NCBI RefSeq assembly: GCF_030409875.1
Contig: NZ_JAUFQR010000001.1
Coordinates: 2,542,001-2,606,000, forward strand
Length of the DNA stretch: 64,000 bases
Direction: 5' to 3'
DNA from: Chryseobacterium tructae
Lineage (GTDB): Bacteria; Bacteroidota; Bacteroidia; Flavobacteriales; Weeksellaceae
The notes beneath the pieces were generated by a model, which was not told where the DNA came from, ran no database searches, and was given only the letters and a program-made list of their open reading frames with translations. Numbering within the stretch: position 1 is the first letter of the stretch; each line of letters starts with the position of its first letter. Position numbers and translations under genes: made by a program. Of this stretch, positions 36,519 through 45,574 are shown piece after piece.

Positions 36519-38611
36519 TTAAGATGCATATTCTACAGAAGCTTCTTTAGCAGCAGCAACCATAGCAATTAATGCTTTTTCCGTTTCTTCCCAATGTCTG
36601 GTTTTTAAGCCACAGTCCGGATTGACCCAAAGCTGACTGGAAGGAATTACATCCTGAGCTTTTTTCAGGAGTTCAACCATTTCTTCCTTAGATGGAACTC
36701 GCGGTGAATGAATATCATAGACACCTGGACCAATCTCATTAGGATATTTGAAGTCTGCAAAAGCATGTAAAAGTTCCATCTGAGACCTTGAACATTCAAT
36801 AGTAATCACATCAGCATCCATATCCGCAATATTCTTAATGATGTCATTAAATTCAGAATAACACATATGTGTATGGATTTGAGTCGTATCTTCTACTCCA
36901 CTTGCTGAGATCTTAAACGCTTGCACAGCCCATTTCAGATAATTCTGCCAATCTGTTTTTCGCAATGGAAGACCTTCACGAATAGCTGGTTCGTCAATCT
37001 GGATAATTCTGATTCCCGCCTTCTCCAGATCCTGAACTTCATCGCGAATGGCCAAGGCAATTTGCTTACAGGTTTCGGAACGAGGCTGATCATCACGTAC
37101 AAATGACCATTGCAAGATGGTAACAGGCCCTGTTAACATCCCTTTACCCATTGATTGGTTTGAGACTGAGCATATTGAGACCAGTATACTGTCATCGGTT
37201 CAGGTCTGGAGACATCTCCAAAAATGATTGGTGGTTTTACACAACGACTTCCGTAGCTTTGAACCCAGCCGTTTTTAGTGAAGGTAAATCCTTTCAATTG
37301 CTCTCCGAAATACTCCACCATATCGTTACGCTCATATTCTCCATGAACAAGAACATCAATTCCAATGTCTTCCTGCCAACGAATGGTTCTCTGGGTCTCT
37401 TCTTTTAATAAAGTATCATATTGCTCTGCAGTAAGCTCTCCTTTTTTAAATTTAGCTCTCCAGCTTCTCACTTCAGCAGTCTGTGGAAATGATCCAATGG
37501 TTGTTGTAGGAAATAATGGAAGTTGTAGTGCCTTTTGTTGCGCTTCCTTACGGATATTGAATAGATTTTTTCTTTGTGAATCTGCCTCTGTTACAGAATT
37601 TGCTCTTTGTTTTACACTTTCATTATGAATGAGTGAAGATGTTTTTCTGTCTGAAACCGATTGTTTATTCTCCTCAAAATCCTGAAGAATATTTTGATCT
37701 GAAGCTCCTGAAACTAATTCTTTAAGCGTTACTACTTCTTTTACCTTTTGTTTGGCAAAAGCCAGCCAGTTTTTGATTTCAGCAGTAAGGTCGGTTTCAA
37801 AGTCTAAATCGCATGGTGAGTGCAGTAAAGAACACGACGGAGCAATGAAAACTCTTTCAGAACCTAATTTTTCAATTGCTTTTTGGATGATGGATAAAGA
37901 TCTTTCATAATCATTTTTCCAGATATTTCTTCCATCTACCACTCCAAGAGATAAGCTTAAGCTTTCTGGAGTAGAATGAAGGACATCTTCAAGCTGTTCA
38001 GGGTTTCTTACCAGATCAATATGCAGAACATTTACAGGAAGTGATGCAGCAAGGGGTATATTGTTTTTTAACCCTTCAAAATAAGTGGTTACAATGAATT
38101 TCAGCTTTGGAAATAGTCTTCTAAGTTCGGCATAAGCAAAAGTATACACTTCTTTTGCTTTTTCAGTGATATCTAAAGCTAAGAAAGGTTCATCAAACTG
38201 AATCCATTCAGCACCCTGACTTTGTAATTTTGATACAATCTCAATATAGACCGGAAGAAGATTGTGAGCAAGATCCAGTTTATCAAATCCTTCTTCTTTT
38301 TCCTTTCCTAAAAGTAAATAAGAAACCAAACCGATAATCACAGGTTTTGCATTAATTCCTGCTTGCTTTGCTCCTGCAAATTCATTGAAAATTTTATCTG
38401 AAGTAAGCTTGAATTGTTGATTTTTATAAAACTCAGGAACAATATAATGATAATTGGTATCAAACCATTTGGTCATTTCCATGGCGGTGATATCCAATCC
38501 GTCTTTCTGATAACCTCTTGCCATAGCAAAGTAAAGATCCAGTTCAGAATTGTTCTTTTTAAGAGCTACTTCATGATAACGAGTAGGAATCGCACCTACT
38601 ACAAGGCTCAT
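36519..38611 (-). CDS. metE: Cobalamin-independent methionine synthase, 5'-truncated and frameshifted as read
   Basis: MetE transfers a methyl group from methyl-tetrahydrofolate to homocysteine. The C-terminal catalytic barrel is complete: HTHMC, TIECS and [10 protein letters not shown] provide the zinc ligands H, C, E and C. One break near 37140 is repaired by an extra A ([14 protein letters not shown]). The joined protein is ~697 residues, against the usual ~760-770. About 75 N-terminal residues are missing, including the conserved PRIG start. The first codon ATG 38609-38611 ([15 protein letters not shown]) corresponds to an internal methionine and lies 4 bases after a half cobalamin riboswitch. 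No ribosome-binding context is seen. Probably inactive if the deletion is real. Confidence 0.85.
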
Positions 38612-38690
38612 TTACTTACAGTTGCGCGACAGCTCGTGATTCTCACACGATTCCCTATTAATCTACCTTAAGTAAAACCTTTCCTGTTTG
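38612..38690 (-). promoter_or_regulatory. Truncated cobalamin riboswitch (5' half)
   Basis: On the minus strand: AGGTTTTACTTAAGG, GATTAATAGGGAA, the hairpin TCGTG-TGAGAAT-CACGA, then GCTGTCGCGCAACTGTAA. These are the ordered conserved elements of the adenosylcobalamin aptamer core (GGGAA...GGTG-A-CC...CTG-CCCGCAACTGT). The 3' half, the kissing-loop partner and the expression platform are absent; the sequence runs straight into codons of metE. Regulation of metE by B12 is the normal arrangement, so this was the native switch before the deletion. Confidence 0.8.
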
Positions 38691-38886
38691 ATGAAGATTG
38701 TAAAGAACTGATCTTTTAACAAAATTAACTTTGATAAAAGATTTTAATTTTGTGTAAAATTACTAATCCAGAATATATTAACAATAGAAAGGTTTTTATT
38801 CGGTTGAATAATCTTTTTAATTTTGTTTTTTTAGAATATAATTCTGTAAATTCGAATGATTTTTAAACTTAAAAGAATAATATTCT

Positions 38887-39348
38887 GTGGAACATCTCGA
38901 TGATAAGGATATAAAACTGCTGAAATTGCTTCAGAACAATGCAAAACTGACAGTTAAAGAGCTTGCTAAAGAAATTAACCTCTCTCCTTCCCCCGTTTTT
39001 GAAAGAGTAAAAAGACTGGAGCAGGAAGGTTTCGTGAAAAGGTATGCTGCTATTTTAGATGCAGAAAAGCTTAACCGTGGATTTACGGTATTTTGCCAAA
39101 TCAAATTAAAGATCCATGATCGTTCTGTAGGCTATGATTTTGTAAAAGAAATTCTGGAAATTGAAGAAGTGGCAGAATGCTACAATATTTCCGGTGATTT
39201 TGATTTTCTGTTAAAAGTTCAGGTTCGGGATATGAAACATTATCAGGATTTTGTATTTAATAAGCTCGGTTCTGTAGATTCTATAGGAAGTACACACAGT
39301 ACATTTGTAATGGCTGAAGTAAAGAATAATCAGGGTTTGACTTTGTAA
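38887..39348 (+). CDS. Lrp/AsnC-family regulator
   Basis: 153 residues with GTG start. N-terminal HTH LTVKELAKEINLSPSPVFERVKRLEQEGFVKRYAA; C-terminal RAM (ligand-binding) domain VAECYNISGDFDFLLKVQVRDMKHYQDFV. Senses amino acids in relatives. Divergent from metE, so methionine or a branched-chain amino acid is a plausible effector and metE a plausible target, by position only. Confidence 0.9.
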   Translation: MEHLDDKDIKLLKLLQNNAKLTVKELAKEINLSPSPVFERVKRLEQEGFVKRYAAILDAEKLNRGFTVFCQIKLKIHDRSVGYDFVKEILEIEEVAECYNISGDFDFLLKVQVRDMKHYQDFVFNKLGSVDSIGSTHSTFVMAEVKNNQGLTL

Positions 39349-39355
39349 AATAAAA

Positions 39356-39394
39356 AAAGCCGCTCTATTGTTAGAGCGGCAATACTTTTTTAAC
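39356..39394 (+). terminator. Terminator after the Lrp-type gene
   Basis: GCCGCTCTA-TTGT-TAGAGCGGC is a perfect 9-bp stem flanked by A and T runs. It can act in both directions and also lies after the bacteriocin-like gene on the minus strand. Confidence 0.88.
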
Positions 39395-39412
39395 TTTTAA
39401 TGGGGTTGCTGA

Positions 39413-39696
39413 TTAGCAAGTAGAACCACACTCTAATAATTTGATGTGGATTACACCATTAACTACACACTGTGTTTGGCATAAAGCGTTTCCTACAACG
39501 GTACCTACACCGCCGATAACTCCACCTACTGTAGATCCTACACCGGTAACAACACCTCCAACGATAGTACCTACTCCTCCAAGAACGCCACCAACAACGC
39601 CTCCTAGACCTCCTAGTAAACCTCCGATTGGATCAAGTAATCCTTCTCCTGAAATTGATTTAGTTCGTTTCTGTCTAGTTTTTTGAAATTTTTCAT
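39413..39696 (-). CDS. Bacteriocin-like Gly/Val-rich peptide with leader (frameshifted as read)
   Basis: Small secreted peptide, ~94 residues after correction. Leader MKNFKKLDRNELKSISGEG resembles the Chryseobacterium bacteriocin-like/GG leader family. The core consists of repeated GGV, GGVL, GGVGTIV and TGVGSTVGG units, hydrophobic and glycine-rich, and a C-terminus with four cysteines (CQTQC, then two more; ends STC). The frame breaks at 39659-39661: CTAAATCA needs one more A to give ELKSIS. The plus-strand proline-rich reading frame over the same region is its shadow. Possibly a membrane-active peptide; export partner not in this window. Confidence 0.7.
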
Positions 39697-40132
39697 GATT
39701 AAAATTTTATATGATTAATACATAGCAAATATATGATAATTAATAATAAACTTATATTATTTTGAATAAAATAATTAAACAATTTTATCATTTAATATTT
39801 CGTTAATATAAATGGGTAATATTAAAAATATCGTTTTTATTTGTATCTGATTGATTTACTAAATTTTAAAAAACATATTTCAAATTTTAAATTTTAGAGT
39901 TAATATTTTCAATGGAAATGAACTTTTTTATGGTTAATATTTAATATTTGTTAAAATGAGGTTTTTGATCTCAAAAATGAAGGCTTAAGCCGGAAAAAAG
40001 AACGTCTTTTTAAGCTAGTTTCGTTAGCTTTAGTTAAGGAATGATAAAATTCTCCAAATTTTAGGGTAAAAACTGCTCTGATTATTGATAGCGGGGAGCA
40101 AAATTTGTATTTTTGTGGACATACTTCTATCA
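39697..40132. other. AT-rich gap without a gene
   Basis: Very AT-rich; nothing codes here. A TATATTTG box (minus strand, 39726-39733) is placed as a -7 element for the bacteriocin-like gene. The right part is the promoter region of the S24 repressor. Confidence 0.55.
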
Positions 40133-40924
40133 ATGTCAATTTTTTCAAATAATATACGCTCTCTAAGAGCCAAGAGAAAGCTTTCTCAACAAAATGTAGC
40201 TGATGACCTTGCGATCTCCAGAGTGAGATATTCTAAATACGAAAATGGAATCTCGGAACCTCCTATGGAGCTTCTTATAAAAATCGCCAAGTATTTTCAT
40301 GTGAGTATAGATTTGCTGCTATCAGTGGATCTTCAGAAATATTCAACAGAAGATATGCTAAAGCTTCCGGATAACAGAATTGTTCTTCCTGTAGCTGTAG
40401 ATGATCTTGGAAATGACACCATAGAAATTATTCCACAAAAAGCTTCCATGGGATATTTGGAAGGATATAGTGATGTGGGATATATTGAAAGTCTTCAGCG
40501 TATTGCCCTTCCCTTTTTAAATAATGGAAAATACAGAGCATTTCCGGCAGATGGAGATTCGATGCCACCATTCAGAAATGGCTCCTATATTGTAGGAAAA
40601 TATGTAGAGGGAATTGATGAGTTGAAACCTGGAAAAACTTATGTTTTCATTACTCAAAATGATGGGATTACCTATAAACGTTTTAAGGAAAATAAAGGAA
40701 ATGCAATTTCTGTAAGTGCAGATAATTCTTTCTATGAACCCTATGATATTCCCTTTGAAGATATTGTGGAAATCTGGCAGTATGCTTCAGGAATTTTCCC
40801 TGAAGATTTTGAACCTGGAGATTATGAAAGCTATAATTTCAAGGAAATGTTCCGGGAACTAAGACAAGACATTAAAGAACTGGATAACAAAGTTTCTATA
40901 CGCCGTAGAAAGTCTTCAAAATAA
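40133..40924 (+). CDS. XRE/S24 LexA-like repressor
   Basis: 263 residues from ATG 40133 (MSIFSNNIRSLR); the ATG at 40085 only adds an unlikely leader. The N-terminal HTH (NIRSLRAKRKLSQQNVADDLAISRVRYSKYENG) is joined to a C-terminal S24 peptidase-like domain with FPADGDSMPPFRNGSYIVG, whose serine is the nucleophile. No prophage genes are adjacent, so it is a chromosomal regulator of the phage-repressor-C type, common in Chryseobacterium. Confidence 0.85.
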   Translation: MSIFSNNIRSLRAKRKLSQQNVADDLAISRVRYSKYENGISEPPMELLIKIAKYFHVSIDLLLSVDLQKYSTEDMLKLPDNRIVLPVAVDDLGNDTIEIIPQKASMGYLEGYSDVGYIESLQRIALPFLNNGKYRAFPADGDSMPPFRNGSYIVGKYVEGIDELKPGKTYVFITQNDGITYKRFKENKGNAISVSADNSFYEPYDIPFEDIVEIWQYASGIFPEDFEPGDYESYNFKEMFRELRQDIKELDNKVSIRRRKSSK

Positions 40925-40950
40925 ACGAATTGGTTACGTCATATTACAAA

Positions 40951-40990
40951 GCAAACAGGCTCTTCAAAATGAATTGGAGAGCCTGTTTTA
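40951..40990. terminator. Bidirectional terminator
   Basis: AACAGGCTCTT and a near-complementary GAGAGCCTGTT pair around a ~12-base loop, followed by TTAAAA. It lies between the convergent repressor and alkaline phosphatase genes. Confidence 0.75.
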
Positions 40991-41033
40991 AAACCAGCTA
41001 AAATGTAAAATATGATGTTAAAATACGTTCTGT

Positions 41034-42428
41034 TTATACAGGAGATGCTCTCAGCATGAGATCATGTAAATCTGTATTTTTAAGGTAGGGCTGTAGATAC
41101 TGACTCCCTGGTCCATAGGCTGCCACTTCTACATAATCTCCTGAATGATCCATACTGATCCAGCCTACCGAATTCCGGCTTTTCTGAATTTCTGAATACA
41201 GTTTAAATGGCAGTTTTTTATAATTGTAAAGTCCTTCTTCTTTTTCCAATCCACTGTAGAAACTTTGCAAATGTTTGGCTTCATCATCATTCAAAACCAA
41301 CATATTGGCTTCATATATCCAGTCTTTAATATCTTTAATGGAGTGATCTTTATGAATTTTATTCAGGATATACTCATTGGTGTATTGATAAGATGAGATG
41401 CTATTGAAGTTTTTTGTGGCGTCTTTTCCATAAATTGTTCCGGGATTGGCATTTCCATGATCTGTTGTGATAATTACCAGGGTATTTCCATCTTTTTCAG
41501 CAAAATCCATTACTGCTTTTACCGCTTCATCAAATGCCAGTTGATCATGAATCAATGCTGCAATATCATTGGCATGGGCTGCCCAGTCTACTTTTCCGCC
41601 CTCTACCTGAAGAACAAAGCCCTCCGTATGATCCTTCATTTGATTAATAGCCGCAGTGGCCATTTCTGCTAAAGTCGGTGTATTTCTAAATTCAGAAAGG
41701 TGAGTTCTGTCAATACTATAAGGTAAAGCTCCTGTATTGAAAATTCCTAATATCTTATCTCCTTTTTTAATGTTTTTTAAATCTGCACGATCTTTCAAAA
41801 CTTGATAATTCTTTTTTCTATAAGTGGAATAGAGATCTTTTTGGTCTTCTCTTTTTAATGGATTAAAAAACTCATCTCCGCCTCCCATTAAAACATCTAT
41901 TTCTAATTCGGCATACATTTCAGCAATTTGAGGCTCTGCATTTCTTTTTGAGGAATTAACACAAAATCCTGCAGGAGTAGCATGTGTTACGGTAACAGTA
42001 GTCACACATCCTGTCTTTTTTCCGGCTTTTTTATATTGCTGCCATATTGGAAAATGGTTTTCACCATTCGCTCCCTTATTTAATACTCCGTTTTGCACTC
42101 TTATCCCGCCTCCAAAAGCTGAACTGGCCGCTGCAGAATCTGTAACAATTGAACTTGCAGAAGCAGTATCCATTAATGCCCGTGAAACTTTTTTGTGGTG
42201 ATATAAACTGAGCCAATGACTGTCTTTTCCCAATATATTCCTGGAATAAAGATCGGCCATTGAAAGGGTTCCCAAGCTCATTCCATCACTGATCATGAAT
42301 ATGATATTTTTGGCTTTTCCGATTCCGGAAGATTCGGTAGTTCTTTTAGAGCTCCAAAGTTCAGATGGTGACAAGGACAATAACCCTGAAAGCAAAACTG
42401 AACCTTTTAGAAATTTTCTTCTATCCAT
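41034..42428 (-). CDS. Alkaline phosphatase, Tat-exported
   Basis: 464 residues from ATG 42428. Twin-arginine signal DRRKFLKGSVLLSGL. PhoA-type metalloenzyme: KNIIFMISDGMSLG near residue 40 (metal aspartate), nucleophile serine in IVTDSAAASSAFG (~97-109), HATPAGF, GGGDEFF, VEGGKVDWAAHANDIA, and ITTDHGNANPGTIYG. Releases phosphate from phosphomonoesters in the periplasm. Single gene; no Pho box sought. Confidence 0.92.
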   Translation of the reverse strand: MDRRKFLKGSVLLSGLLSLSPSELWSSKRTTESSGIGKAKNIIFMISDGMSLGTLSMADLYSRNILGKDSHWLSLYHHKKVSRALMDTASASSIVTDSAAASSAFGGGIRVQNGVLNKGANGENHFPIWQQYKKAGKKTGCVTTVTVTHATPAGFCVNSSKRNAEPQIAEMYAELEIDVLMGGGDEFFNPLKREDQKDLYSTYRKKNYQVLKDRADLKNIKKGDKILGIFNTGALPYSIDRTHLSEFRNTPTLAEMATAAINQMKDHTEGFVLQVEGGKVDWAAHANDIAALIHDQLAFDEAVKAVMDFAEKDGNTLVIITTDHGNANPGTIYGKDATKNFNSISSYQYTNEYILNKIHKDHSIKDIKDWIYEANMLVLNDDEAKHLQSFYSGLEKEEGLYNYKKLPFKLYSEIQKSRNSVGWISMDHSGDYVEVAAYGPGSQYLQPYLKNTDLHDLMLRASPV

Positions 42429-42505
42429 ATATTGTATCAATAAAGCGCTAAATTATAGGATGTTTTTGTTTAAAGAAACAAAGTTGCATTAACAAATGAT
42501 TAATT

Positions 42506-43705
42506 TTAAATATGCTCAGGAAATGGGTCTTCAAAATCTGCTTTTCGGTCAAATAATTCTTTTTCATGATCGTTAATTAAGCAATGCGTAAGGCCTTGCA
42601 ATATCTCTTCCTTATTAAGATATTGTCCAATGAAAACCAGTTCATTGATTCTGTCACCCCAATTTTTATCCCATCTGTTTTCGATAAATTCCTGATTTTC
42701 TATAAAAGAAGGATATTGTACCCTATGGCTCATAGGCATACTACTCCACCAGACTCCTGCTTTCTCTAAACGAAATGAACCTCCTGCCTGAGAAAAGTTG
42801 AGAGCATCGCCAGGTCTGGAAGCTAACCAGAAAAGTCCTTTGGCTCTTAATATACCTTCAGGATAATGATTAAGATATTCCCAAAGTCTTTCCGGATGAA
42901 ATGGTCTTTTATCCCTGAATACCAAAGAACCTATTCCGTATTCTTCTGTTTCTGGAGTATGATGGCCGGATTGCAGTTCTTTTTGCCATCCTGCTGAGAT
43001 TTGTGCTTGTTCAAAATCAAAAAGTTTTGTGTTTAAGATTTGTTGTGGATTAATTTTGCCAAATTCTGATTCCAAGATGCTGGCACCAGGATTTAGTTTT
43101 TTAAGTGCAGATTTTAAAAATCCAAGCGTTTCCTGATCAATCAAATCTGTTTTATTTAAAATAATAACATTGGCAAATTCTATTTGGTCAGTAAGAAGAT
43201 TCACAATGGTACGGTAATCTCCATCGATATCAGTCAGGTGACGATCCATCAATCGTTCATGGGAAGCAAAATCTTTCATGAAATTAAAACTATCTACTAC
43301 TGTTACCATAGTGTCTACATAGCTAAAGCGAGAAAGGTCTATTCCACTTTCTTCATCAATATAAGTGAAGGTCTGTGCTACAGGAATAGGCTCACTGATG
43401 CCTGTACTTTCGATCAAAAGATAATCGAAGCGGTTTTCATGAGCTAAGCGTTCTACTTCTACCATGAGGTCTTCTCTTAAAGTACAGCAAATGCATCCGT
43501 TACTCATTTCTACCAGCTTTTCTTCCGTTCTTGAAAGGGTATTTTGATTTTCTACCAGTCGTGCATCAATATTAACTTCACTCATATCATTGACAATGAC
43601 TGCTACTTTTAAACCTTGTTTATTATGAAGGATATGGTTTAATAAAGTCGTTTTCCCAGCTCCTAGAAAACCACTAAGTACTGTTACAGGGAGTTTCTTT
43701 TTCAT
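42506..43705 (-). CDS. COG0523 (CobW/ZigA-type) GTPase, putative zinc metallochaperone
   Basis: 399 residues. G domain with Walker [18 protein letters not shown] (residues 10-26), the metal-binding GCICCTL (C71, C73, C74), ESTGISEP and NKTDLI. The C-terminal CobW_C domain includes [12 protein letters not shown]. Zur-linked members move zinc to client enzymes under zinc limitation. It is seven bases upstream-adjacent to the MerC-like gene in transcription order and divergent from a Fur-family (Zur-like) gene with candidate operators, supporting the zinc assignment. Confidence 0.88.
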   Translation of the reverse strand: MKKKLPVTVLSGFLGAGKTTLLNHILHNKQGLKVAVIVNDMSEVNIDARLVENQNTLSRTEEKLVEMSNGCICCTLREDLMVEVERLAHENRFDYLLIESTGISEPIPVAQTFTYIDEESGIDLSRFSYVDTMVTVVDSFNFMKDFASHERLMDRHLTDIDGDYRTIVNLLTDQIEFANVIILNKTDLIDQETLGFLKSALKKLNPGASILESEFGKINPQQILNTKLFDFEQAQISAGWQKELQSGHHTPETEEYGIGSLVFRDKRPFHPERLWEYLNHYPEGILRAKGLFWLASRPGDALNFSQAGGSFRLEKAGVWWSSMPMSHRVQYPSFIENQEFIENRWDKNWGDRINELVFIGQYLNKEEILQGLTHCLINDHEKELFDRKADFEDPFPEHI

Positions 43706-43712
43706 GCCTTCT

Positions 43713-44051
43713 TTAGTGTTTATGGTTCTTAAAGTTGATAATATGTGCCGTAATTAATCCTGCTGCGCCTATATAGATTAAAGGCAGATGAATTTCAAAT
43801 AGTAAATCAATCAATATTGAAACAGCAATGAATCCAAGCGAAATCCAGAATAGAATTTGTAACCAATTATTGCTCACTTGCCTGGTTTGTCTGTATACAA
43901 CAAGGGTTCCGATAATAAGAAACGTCAGATCGATATAGGGATTATGCGAAATTCCTAAGGGAATGATAAGCAACAAAGGGAAGACAATACAATGAATCAG
44001 GCATAACACTGCGGCTGAGATTCCTACTGCATCAAGAATTTTAGACTTCAT
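43713..44051 (-). CDS. MerC-domain membrane protein
   Basis: 112 residues from ATG 44051 ([10 protein letters not shown]); the longer frame runs back over the operator. Four transmembrane helices and the MerC motif [12 protein letters not shown] with two cysteines that can bind a metal. MerC imports mercury in mer operons; with no other mer gene and a Zur-like neighbour, a zinc-related role is more likely here. First gene of a two-gene operon with the COG0523 GTPase. Confidence 0.85.
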   Translation of the reverse strand: MKSKILDAVGISAAVLCLIHCIVFPLLLIIPLGISHNPYIDLTFLIIGTLVVYRQTRQVSNNWLQILFWISLGFIAVSILIDLLFEIHLPLIYIGAAGLITAHIINFKNHKH

Positions 44052-44079
44052 AAAAAGATTAGGATTTAAATTTGTTATT

Positions 44080-44132
44080 GTAACTTTGTTGCAAATGTAT
44101 AGATAAAAATTTAAATAACGCAACTTTGTTGC
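44080..44132. promoter_or_regulatory. Two candidate Zur operators
   Basis: GTAACTTTGTTGC (44080-44092) and GCAACTTTGTTGC (44120-44132) share a GCAAC-N3-GTTGC core; the second is perfect. Centres are 40 bp apart in the 89-bp region between the merC-like operon and the Fur-family gene, one near each promoter. Reciprocal control of both transcription units is inferred. Confidence 0.7.
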
Positions 44133-44140
44133 ATTAAAAT

Positions 44141-44533
44141 ATGAGACAAGTTAGAAATACCCACGCCAAAACTGAAATTTTAAGCCTTATTAATGGTTCT
44201 GATGTGGCTTTAAGCCATTCTGATATTCAGAAACAACTAGGTGATCTGTGTAATAGAGTGACCATTTATAGAGTTTTAGAAAGGCTTGAAAATGAGGGCG
44301 CTATTCACAGGATCGTTAATGTGGATGGTGTTGTCAATTTTGCAAAGTGCAGCGGGAAATGTAGCCATGAGCAACATTTTCATAATCATGTTCATTTTAA
44401 TTGTAAAAAATGTCATTCTGTAACGTGTATTGAGAATGCAATCCCGGAAATTAGTTTACCTGAGCATTTTATTGCTGAAGAATATAACTTTATCATCAGT
44501 GGGGTGTGTCCAAAATGTACAATGAAGGCATAA
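44141..44533 (+). CDS. Fur-family regulator, probably Zur
   Basis: 130 residues. N-terminal winged helix (LSHSDIQKQLGDLCNRVTIYRVLERLENEGAIHRI). Histidine-rich sensing segment CSHEQHFHNHVHFNC. Structural zinc site C88/C91 (CKKC) and C123/C126 (CPKC). The start codon follows a perfect GCAAC-N3-GTTGC palindrome, and the neighbours are a COG0523 GTPase and a MerC protein, so zinc is the likeliest metal. Confidence 0.85.
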   Translation: MRQVRNTHAKTEILSLINGSDVALSHSDIQKQLGDLCNRVTIYRVLERLENEGAIHRIVNVDGVVNFAKCSGKCSHEQHFHNHVHFNCKKCHSVTCIENAIPEISLPEHFIAEEYNFIISGVCPKCTMKA

Positions 44534-44553
44534 ATAAGGTTCACATCCCTACT

Positions 44554-45420
44554 TTAATTTCCTCTGTATGCAGAAGGTGTCATGCTGGTGTATCTTTTGA
44601 AAAACCTACAAAATAGAGATGACTCGGCAAAATTTAGTACATCAGTAATTTCCATTACTGACAGATTGGTTGTTTTCAATAAAGATTTGGCCTGTGCAAT
44701 AACTGCTTCATTGATCCAAACAAGGATAGACTTTCCTGTCTGTTTACGTATTATTGTAGTCAGGTATTTACTGGTTAGATGCATTTTCTGCGCATAGAAG
44801 GAAACAGTTCTTTCTTCTTTATGATGATGTTGTAACAAATCAAAAAATACAGCTGTTAATTCTGTTGCTCTTGTATGCTTTTGATCCTGTTCACCCATCG
44901 TATTATATTCATCTTTTATTTCTGCCAAAAGGGCTAACAACAGGAATTGAAGTATCTCTGCCTTACTCCTGCTTTCTTGTCTATAATAATGTGTAGAAAT
45001 ACTTGTATGATGTTGTTTGAAGATCTCAAAACTTTTATCATTTAATTTGATACAGGGTGTTTGCTTTATTTCGTGAAAAAATAGGTAATTATTCGAAAGA
45101 AGATCTCTGGAAATAAAATCAGGATCGAAAAAAATCGTGTCTATATGCAGATCTTCAGATACCTCTATTGGTTCCATCATGGAACCGGGAAGTACAACCA
45201 TGAGAGTATAAGGTTCTAATAGTCTTTTCTGAAAATTTATTTTTAGTTCTGCCTTTCCTTTTATACAGATGGCGCAGATAAAGCCATTGACAGTATGCGG
45301 ATAATTTGTTAATCCCTTTCGTACTGAATCTTCTGTTTTGTTTACCACAATTCCTTCTACATTCTGCAATCCTATTTTTTCAGATACATAAGGTATACTG
45401 TAATTTTCAACATCTCTCAT
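44554..45420 (-). CDS. AraC-family transcriptional regulator
   Basis: 288 residues from ATG 45420 (MRDVENYSIP). N-terminal cupin-like AraC-binding domain, with VNGFICAICIKGKAELKINFQ and PYTLMVVLPGSMMEPIEVSEDL. C-terminal double HTH (VSFYAQKMHLTSKYLTTIIRKQTGKSILVWINEA; VMEITDVLNFAESSLFCRFFKRYTSMTPSAYR). Divergent from the M24-family gene, its probable target. Confidence 0.88.
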   Translation of the reverse strand: MRDVENYSIPYVSEKIGLQNVEGIVVNKTEDSVRKGLTNYPHTVNGFICAICIKGKAELKINFQKRLLEPYTLMVVLPGSMMEPIEVSEDLHIDTIFFDPDFISRDLLSNNYLFFHEIKQTPCIKLNDKSFEIFKQHHTSISTHYYRQESRSKAEILQFLLLALLAEIKDEYNTMGEQDQKHTRATELTAVFFDLLQHHHKEERTVSFYAQKMHLTSKYLTTIIRKQTGKSILVWINEAVIAQAKSLLKTTNLSVMEITDVLNFAESSLFCRFFKRYTSMTPSAYRGN

Positions 45421-45574
45421 TCTTTCAACAACGTAAATTAAATGTATGTAAAGAAGATATTTATTTTCCAATAAAACAAACGTATTGCACATTTATTCGT
45501 CTTCCGAGATAATACCTTTCGATCACCGATCCGCTTACTTTGCATCAGCTTTACTAATTAATAAAGATTGAGTT

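Noticed and set aside
36519..38611. Two separate genes for the metE halves
   Set aside because: The halves are consecutive parts of one MetE (WVKGMLTGP across the break); the second ATG is internal.
39441..39686. Proline/threonine-rich plus-strand frame
   Set aside because: Antisense shadow of the Gly/Val-rich leader peptide on the minus strand.
40133..40924. Prophage repressor marking a prophage
   Set aside because: No phage structural, integrase or lysis genes are adjacent.
43713..44051. Part of a mercury-resistance operon
   Set aside because: No merR, merA or merT nearby; context is a Zur-like regulator and COG0523 GTPase.
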